The position numbers were made by a program, and so were the translations under genes. From NCBI GenBank assembly GCA_020056205.1, contig JAGVIF010000227.1, positions 1-11,072 of the forward strand: DNA of 11,072 nucleotides, written 5' to 3'. Each line of letters starts with the position of its first letter. Positions within the stretch are counted from its first letter, which is position 1. The notes beneath the pieces are model-generated. The model saw only the letters and a list, made by a program, of their open reading frames with translations, did not search any database and was not told the origin of the DNA. This stretch comes from Lentisphaeria bacterium. Its GTDB lineage: Bacteria; Verrucomicrobiota; Lentisphaeria; Victivallales; GWF2-50-93. Shown piece by piece: positions 7,147 through 11,072 of the stretch.

Positions 7147-8424
7147 ATGGACGGAGCGAAATTCGCAGAACTCAGAATCGACGGCAAAGCCTTCAATTTC
7201 CCGATAATAATCGGAAGCGAAGGGGAAAAGGCCATTGATATTTCAAATCTTAGAAAAGAAACCGGATACATAACTCTTGATCCAAGCTTCGCCAATACCG
7301 GCGCATGCTGCAGTGAAATAACTTATATAGACGGCGAACGCGGAATCCTCAGATATCGCGGCATCCCGATAGAGGAACTCGCTGAAAAAAGACTTTTCAT
7401 CGAGGTCGCATATTTGTTGCTTCACGGCAATCTTCCCGATGAGAATCAGTACAAGCAGTTCTCCATCCTATTAAACGAACATTCGCTTCTGCATGAGGAC
7501 ATGAGACATTTATTCGATGGATTTCCGAGAGGCTCCCATCCAATGCATATAATGTCGACAATGTTGAATTCGATGGCTACTTTTTATCCCAATGTTGATA
7601 CTCTTTCCCTCAGCGAGGATATTGACGTTACCGCCACAAGGCTAATTTCAACGTTCAGAACAATGGCGGCGTTTGCATATAAAAAGTCCATAGGCCAGCC
7701 TCCAGTCTATCCAAGACCGGATCTTACCTATTGCGCCAATTTCCTCAACATGATGTTCGACTCCCCAGTCAACCCCTACACGATTGATGCTGAAATAGTC
7801 GAAGTAATGAATCTGCTTTTCATACTCTATGCGGATCACGAACAGAACTGTTCGACAACCACGGTCCGCACAATAGGGAGCGCGCAGGTAAATCTTTATG
7901 CGACAATTTCGGCCGGAGTAAGCGCATTGTCAGGGCCTTTGCATGGAGGAGCCAACCAGGCCGTCATAGAAATGCTTTCGAAAATCCGCTCCGGAGGATA
8001 TTCGGTAGATCAATTCATCGAAATGGCAAAAAACAAGAATAATCCGGTTAAGCTGATGGGGTTCGGGCACAGGGTCTATAAGAACTATGATCCACGGGCT
8101 AAAATAATAAAAGAAGCCACAGTCCGGATTTTGAAGAAACTTGACATTAAAGATACGCTTCTTGACATAGCCATGGAACTCGAGTCAAAAGCTCTTTCCG
8201 ACAGCTATTTCGTAGAAAGAAAACTCTACCCGAATGTGGATTTCTACAGCGGCATATTATACAGGGCGCTGGGATTCCCTACCAATATGTTCACGGTTCT
8301 TTTTGCTCTGGGAAGACTGCCGGGATGGATCGCCCACTGGAAGGAAATGGTCAGCGACAAAAACAGTAAAATAGTTCGTCCGCGTCAGATATACACAGGT
8401 AGGACATTGACTCATTTAAAATGA
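7147..8424 (+). CDS. gltA: Citrate synthase
   Basis: This enzyme condenses oxaloacetate with acetyl-CoA to citrate at the entry of the TCA cycle. The family catalytic triad is visible: H266 in GPLHGGAN, H308 in MGFGHRVYK and D365 in NVDFYSG. An oxaloacetate-binding histidine, H231, lies in DHEQN, and R390 is in the FALGRLPGW segment. The 425-residue length and its N-terminal beta-rich domain of about 50 residues match the larger Gram-negative (type II, E. coli GltA-like) enzymes. These are often NADH-inhibited, although I have not traced that site. A G-rich ribosome binding site (GGGGG, 7134-7138) precedes the ATG. The 14-bp gap after pckG implies co-transcription. No terminator with a T-tract follows, but a palindrome overlaps the stop codon. 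Confidence 0.96.
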   Translation: MDGAKFAELRIDGKAFNFPIIIGSEGEKAIDISNLRKETGYITLDPSFANTGACCSEITYIDGERGILRYRGIPIEELAEKRLFIEVAYLLLHGNLPDENQYKQFSILLNEHSLLHEDMRHLFDGFPRGSHPMHIMSTMLNSMATFYPNVDTLSLSEDIDVTATRLISTFRTMAAFAYKKSIGQPPVYPRPDLTYCANFLNMMFDSPVNPYTIDAEIVEVMNLLFILYADHEQNCSTTTVRTIGSAQVNLYATISAGVSALSGPLHGGANQAVIEMLSKIRSGGYSVDQFIEMAKNKNNPVKLMGFGHRVYKNYDPRAKIIKEATVRILKKLDIKDTLLDIAMELESKALSDSYFVERKLYPNVDFYSGILYRALGFPTNMFTVLFALGRLPGWIAHWKEMVSDKNSKIVRPRQIYTGRTLTHLK

Positions 8425-8430
8425 GATCAA
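8407..8430. repeat. Palindrome across the gltA stop codon
   Basis: TTGACTCATTT (8407-8417) pairs with AAATGAG-a-TCAA (8419-8430), 11 pairs with one bulged base and a single base between the arms. It overlaps the gltA stop codon at 8422-8424. No T-run follows, so it is not a normal intrinsic terminator. It could be a protein-binding site or chance. Confidence 0.35.
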
Positions 8431-8598
8431 ATAGGCAATTTTGAGTTATTGCTGTCCAAGTGTTTAAACATTATGAAACTTTTACGAAATTCAACCACGC
8501 GATTATGGAATGTCTTGAAAACCAAACAACGGAGGTTCTGCATAATTTAGAAACATTGTTGGCATGTATACTCTATAAGGCTTAAAATTGCGCATAGA

Positions 8599-8832
8599 TT
8601 GCGAAGCCAAACTCAAAAGATCGAAGCCGACGACCGGAATAGCGCCGATGCGCCCGGAAAAGGCGCGATATCGTGGGTGCGAAGAGTTGACGATGTGGAC
8701 GCTTTCGTTGCCGCACTGGGTGAATCCAAGATAGAACCTGCCGGCGAAGAACGGGAAAGGTTTGGGAGAAGAGTAGTAACTTTCCTTGATCCCGAGGGAA
8801 ACGCCTTCCACATTATCTCAGAAAAAGCCTGA
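8599..8832 (+). pseudogene. Remnant of a VOC (glyoxalase/dioxygenase-fold) protein, C-terminal half
   Basis: A 77-residue frame ends in FGRRVVTFLDPEGNAFHIISEK, the characteristic last two strands of the vicinal-oxygen-chelate fold with the metal-ligand region near its end. The preceding stretch ISWVRRVDDVDAFVAAL is the typical strand and helix of the second beta-alpha-beta unit. The first half of the domain (about 55-60 residues) is missing. Upstream, the frame runs back to a stop at 8548-8550 without VOC-like sequence, and I found no N-terminal half in the other two forward frames of 8425-8598. The only start codon near is TTG at 8599, with no ribosome binding site at a proper distance. A truncated, decaying gene is the best reading; a short functional half-domain protein is less likely. 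Confidence 0.6.
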
Positions 8833-8873
8833 GTAAACATTCACCAAAAGGACGGGGTTCGGTGAATATTTAC
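8833..8873. repeat. Inverted repeat immediately after the VOC remnant
   Basis: GTAAACATTCACC (8833-8845) and GGTGAATATTTAC (8861-8873) pair at 12 of 13 positions with a 15-nt loop, beginning right after the TGA at 8830-8832. There is no T-tract downstream, so it may be a rho-dependent or processing signal, or a left-over terminator of the decayed gene. The remaining 207 bases before the adaptor gene show no other convincing feature. Confidence 0.5.
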
Positions 8874-9080
8874 AGTTCAGCAGCGGCGCGGTTTATGAGT
8901 TCTGCAATCGGCTCAGACAACATACTTTACGAATCCTTACCCTCACATTTACTCCGCCGCAACTGCCATTGAGGATTAAGGGGTAAAACAAAAATGATTA
9001 TTTTTTATCAGATAATGGAACCTTTCTGAATTATTGGTGTCTACACGCGGACGAATGTTTATTAAAATGATAGGATGTTT

Positions 9081-10442
9081 ATGAAATCTACAAAGGTTTT
9101 GGTGTTTGTTTTAGGGCTTTCTTCAAATATTATCGCCTTATTTATTTCGGGGTGTGGGAAGGCGACCGAGGAAGATAAAAGTAGTCCTGTTCATAACGTC
9201 TCCAAAGAAAAAGACGATCATACACCCAATGCGAAAACAGTTGAGAAAGAAAATTTCAATCCTAAAGAACTTCTCGAACAAACATGTGAACATGAGATCA
9301 AAACATACCTCTGTGACGAGTGCCGATATGAAATTGGCATAGTAAAAGCTGAAAAAAGGCTTTTCGAGCCTGATCCGAAAACCGGTAAATCATTTCTATC
9401 CAAAATAAAAACCGAGAAAAGAAAAATCTCCACACTGATTTCAGTTACAGGAGAAGTCGGTCTTAATGAAAACAGAACACGCCATGTAAGCTCAAGAGCG
9501 GAGGGAATTATAAAATCATTGGAAGTAGACATAGGCAGTATAGTGAAAGAGGGGGGTGTTCTATTCACTATTGACAGCATTGAAATTGGAGTTGCGGTGA
9601 ACGAATATTTCAATTATAAATCCATTCTCGTGCTCGAATCGCGCAACCTCGAAAGAATAAGAACACTTTATGAGAAAAAAATAGTTTCTGAAGGGGATTT
9701 TATTGAGAGTCGTATTAAATATGAAGAATCTCTTACGGCTTTGAGAACTGCGAAAAATAAAATAGAGATATACGGCCTTACCGCAGGGGATATTGATGGA
9801 ATTAACCCTGAATCCGACGGACAGGCAATTTCAATATTGCCCATCAAATCTACCATCAACGGGACGGTTATTGCGAGACATGCTGTCAGTGGCGAGCATC
9901 TTAATCCGAAAGATGACATTATGCCGGTTATGACCGTCTCCGATCTGGACACCTTGTGGGTGCTTGCGGATGTTTATGAGTCTGACCTTAAGGCTCTCCT
10001 CGACGCGAATTCTGAAAAGGCCGAATGCGAAATAGAGACATTGTCGTTCAAGGGGAAAATATTCATGGGAACGATTGAAAATATAGGCATGACAATAGAT
10101 GAAGCCACTCGCACCGTCAAGGTCAGGCTTGCCGTTGGCAATCCTGATGGCATTCTGCGTCCGGGCATGTTTTGCTCGGTTAAAATACCCGTGTCTCCAT
10201 CCGAGGAGATGACGGCAGTTCCCGAAAGCGCTCTCCTTTCCGATGAAGGAAAAAGTTTTGTCTTCGTGGAAATTATAGAAAACTTTTTTGTCAGGAAACC
10301 CGTCAAGACAGGAAGGAAATCTGGTGGATATGTAGAGATTACCGAAGGTCTTAAGCTTGACGAGCAGGTTGTTTCAGTTGGTTCATTCCTTCTTAAGTCC
10401 GATGTGCTGAAGGAAAAAATGGGCGCAGGATGCGCGGACTAA
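9081..10442 (+). CDS. RND efflux periplasmic adaptor subunit (CzcB/CusB-like), lipoprotein
   Basis: This is the membrane-fusion adaptor that links an inner-membrane RND pump to an outer-membrane channel. The N-terminus has a hydrophobic signal segment ending in the lipobox-like ISGC, so C25 would be lipidated. After a charged linker comes C69-E-H71, then C78-D-E-C81, a cluster plausibly binding metal. The barrel-sandwich hybrid half-motif SSRAEGIIKSLEVDIGSIVKEG is followed by a helical hairpin (about 175-230), and the second half-motif has STINGTVIARHAVSGEHL. The beta-barrel segment LWVLADVYESDL and a membrane-proximal domain complete the family order. I chose the ATG at 9081 because AGGA lies 5 bp upstream; the ATG at 9075 directly abuts the AGG. 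The pump gene follows 141 bp later, across a large hairpin. Metal specificity is inferred from the Cys/His cluster and the pump. Confidence 0.9.
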   Translation: MKSTKVLVFVLGLSSNIIALFISGCGKATEEDKSSPVHNVSKEKDDHTPNAKTVEKENFNPKELLEQTCEHEIKTYLCDECRYEIGIVKAEKRLFEPDPKTGKSFLSKIKTEKRKISTLISVTGEVGLNENRTRHVSSRAEGIIKSLEVDIGSIVKEGGVLFTIDSIEIGVAVNEYFNYKSILVLESRNLERIRTLYEKKIVSEGDFIESRIKYEESLTALRTAKNKIEIYGLTAGDIDGINPESDGQAISILPIKSTINGTVIARHAVSGEHLNPKDDIMPVMTVSDLDTLWVLADVYESDLKALLDANSEKAECEIETLSFKGKIFMGTIENIGMTIDEATRTVKVRLAVGNPDGILRPGMFCSVKIPVSPSEEMTAVPESALLSDEGKSFVFVEIIENFFVRKPVKTGRKSGGYVEITEGLKLDEQVVSVGSFLLKSDVLKEKMGAGCAD

Positions 10443-10460
10443 GTGGAAGATATCGTAATG

Positions 10461-10562
10461 GTATAAGTTCAGTAAACCCTGCCTGCCTGTGCGTGCCCGC
10501 CTGACTGCGAGCGTTCTCGCTCAGGCGGGCACGCAGACAGGTCCTTTTACTGAAACTTATAC
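10461..10562. repeat. Fold-back element of about 102 bp (MITE/REP-like) between adaptor and pump genes
   Basis: Almost the whole segment folds on itself. The outer arms GTATAAGTT-CAGTAAA (10461-10476) and TTTACTG-a-AACTTATAC (10546-10562) pair with one bulged A. A perfect 14-bp core, GCGTGCCCGCCTGA (10491-10504), pairs with 10521-10534. The tip GCGAG/CTCGC (10507-10511, 10516-10520) closes on a CGTT loop. The intermediate CCTG-rich parts pair imperfectly. No T-tract follows directly. It has the look of a non-autonomous mobile or interspersed repeat, and I see no obvious target duplication. In mRNA it would be a stable stem between two subunits of one complex. Confidence 0.7.
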
Positions 10563-10583
10563 AAAAAATAAAATGCGAAATCT

Positions 10584-11072
10584 ATGGTTGAGTTTTTTTT
10601 CAGATTTGTCCTTTCCCAGAGGCCGATTATCCTGATTGCCACAGCGGCGCTGTGTGCCTTTGGATTTTTCGCATGGAAAAAACTTCCTATTGATGCCTTT
10701 CCGGACGTGACAAATGTTCAGGTCATGATTCTCTCCGACTCTCCCGGACTCGCTCCCGTAGACGTGGAACAAAGAGTCACTCGACCGCTTGAACTTGCGA
10801 TGCAGGGTCTTCCAGGAGTCACTCAGGTGAGATCACTGTCGAAATCGGCGTTGTCACAGATTTCCATAGTTTTCAATGACGGCACTGATATCTATTTCGC
10901 CAGGCAACTTGTTTTTGAAAGAATAGCTTCCGTCAAGGATTCGCTACCGGAGGGCGTTGAAGTCGAACTTGCTCCGATAAGCACCGGTCTCGGGGAAATC
11001 TACCAGTACACCTTAGAGAGCGATGAATACAGCGCTATGGAGCTTCGAACTATTCAAAACTGGCTTATAGCC
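10584..11072 (+). CDS. Heavy-metal RND efflux pump, CzcA/CusA-like (partial, 3' end outside window)
   Basis: An open frame of 163 codons runs off the window end. It is the N-terminus of an inner-membrane proton-driven RND transporter of the heavy-metal efflux type. It has a short cytoplasmic start, a first membrane helix (about 13-31), then LPIDAFPDVTNVQV (34-47), SPGLAPVDVEQRVTRPLE (53-70) and GLPGVTQVRSLSKSALSQISIVF (75-97). DGTDIYFARQLV (99-110) and LPEGVEVELAPISTGLGEIYQY (121-142) follow. This order is that of the CzcA/CusA porter domain. The ATG at 10584 puts the first helix at the usual position, but no Shine-Dalgarno sequence is visible (aaaatgcgaaatct precedes it). Eight consecutive T fall in codons 4-6. 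Together with the adaptor it would export a metal cation such as Cu, Zn, Co or Cd; the outer-membrane channel gene is not in the window. Confidence 0.9.
   Translation, partial: MVEFFFRFVLSQRPIILIATAALCAFGFFAWKKLPIDAFPDVTNVQVMILSDSPGLAPVDVEQRVTRPLELAMQGLPGVTQVRSLSKSALSQISIVFNDGTDIYFARQLVFERIASVKDSLPEGVEVELAPISTGLGEIYQYTLESDEYSAMELRTIQNWLIA

Noticed and set aside
8460..8585. 41-codon frame starting with GTG, ending before the VOC remnant
   Set aside because: It has no ribosome binding site and no motif I can name, and a frame of this length is expected by chance.
8503..8811. 102-codon open frame on the - strand opposite the VOC remnant
   Set aside because: The + strand frame carries a clear VOC C-terminal signature, and the antisense frame has none.
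10573..10583. Alternative upstream ATG at 10573 for the RND pump
   Set aside because: It is in a different frame from the CzcA/CusA-like sequence; only the ATG at 10584 reads into the pump.

Overview
The window looks like chromosomal DNA of a Gram-negative, probably uncultured bacterium. Signs of an outer membrane are GmhB (ADP-heptose for LPS), a lipoprotein-type periplasmic adaptor and an RND pump. Core genes mix with short fold-back repeats, and there are no rRNA, tRNA, phage or CRISPR sequences. Taxonomy cannot be fixed from this sequence. A GTP-type PEP carboxykinase beside citrate synthase and a Can-like carbonic anhydrase would fit several Gram-negative or PVC-like lineages, but that is only a guess.

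Every gene I can support is on the + strand. Region 1 (1-1646) is a two-gene unit: fabG, overlapped by 4 bases by a class I SAM-dependent methyltransferase. Region 2 (1758-2135) is a lone DUF2294/MpsC-like protein. Region 3 (2136-3741) is a structured leader with a strong intrinsic terminator, followed by a fold-type I aminotransferase. Region 4 (3742-4024) has no gene but holds three different inverted repeats. The last is a MITE-like element flanked by an 8-bp direct repeat and ending just upstream of gmhB.

Region 5 (4025-8424) is gmhB, a beta-carbonic anhydrase, GTP-dependent PEP carboxykinase and citrate synthase, with gaps of 19, 53 and 14 bp. The last three fit one metabolic logic: interconversion of CO2 and bicarbonate, exchange between PEP + CO2 and oxaloacetate, then condensation of oxaloacetate with acetyl-CoA.

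Region 6 (8425-9080) is mostly non-coding and holds what appears to be the C-terminal half of a VOC (glyoxalase-fold) gene plus a hairpin. Region 7 (9081-11072) is a heavy-metal-type RND efflux unit: an adaptor lipoprotein with a Cys/His cluster, then the start of a CzcA/CusA-like pump that runs off the window. A fold-back element of about 102 bp lies between these two genes.

I see no clearly new multi-gene system. The most interesting items are the MITE-like element, the hairpin inside the efflux operon, the terminator-bearing leader of the aminotransferase, and the CO2/oxaloacetate/citrate cluster.
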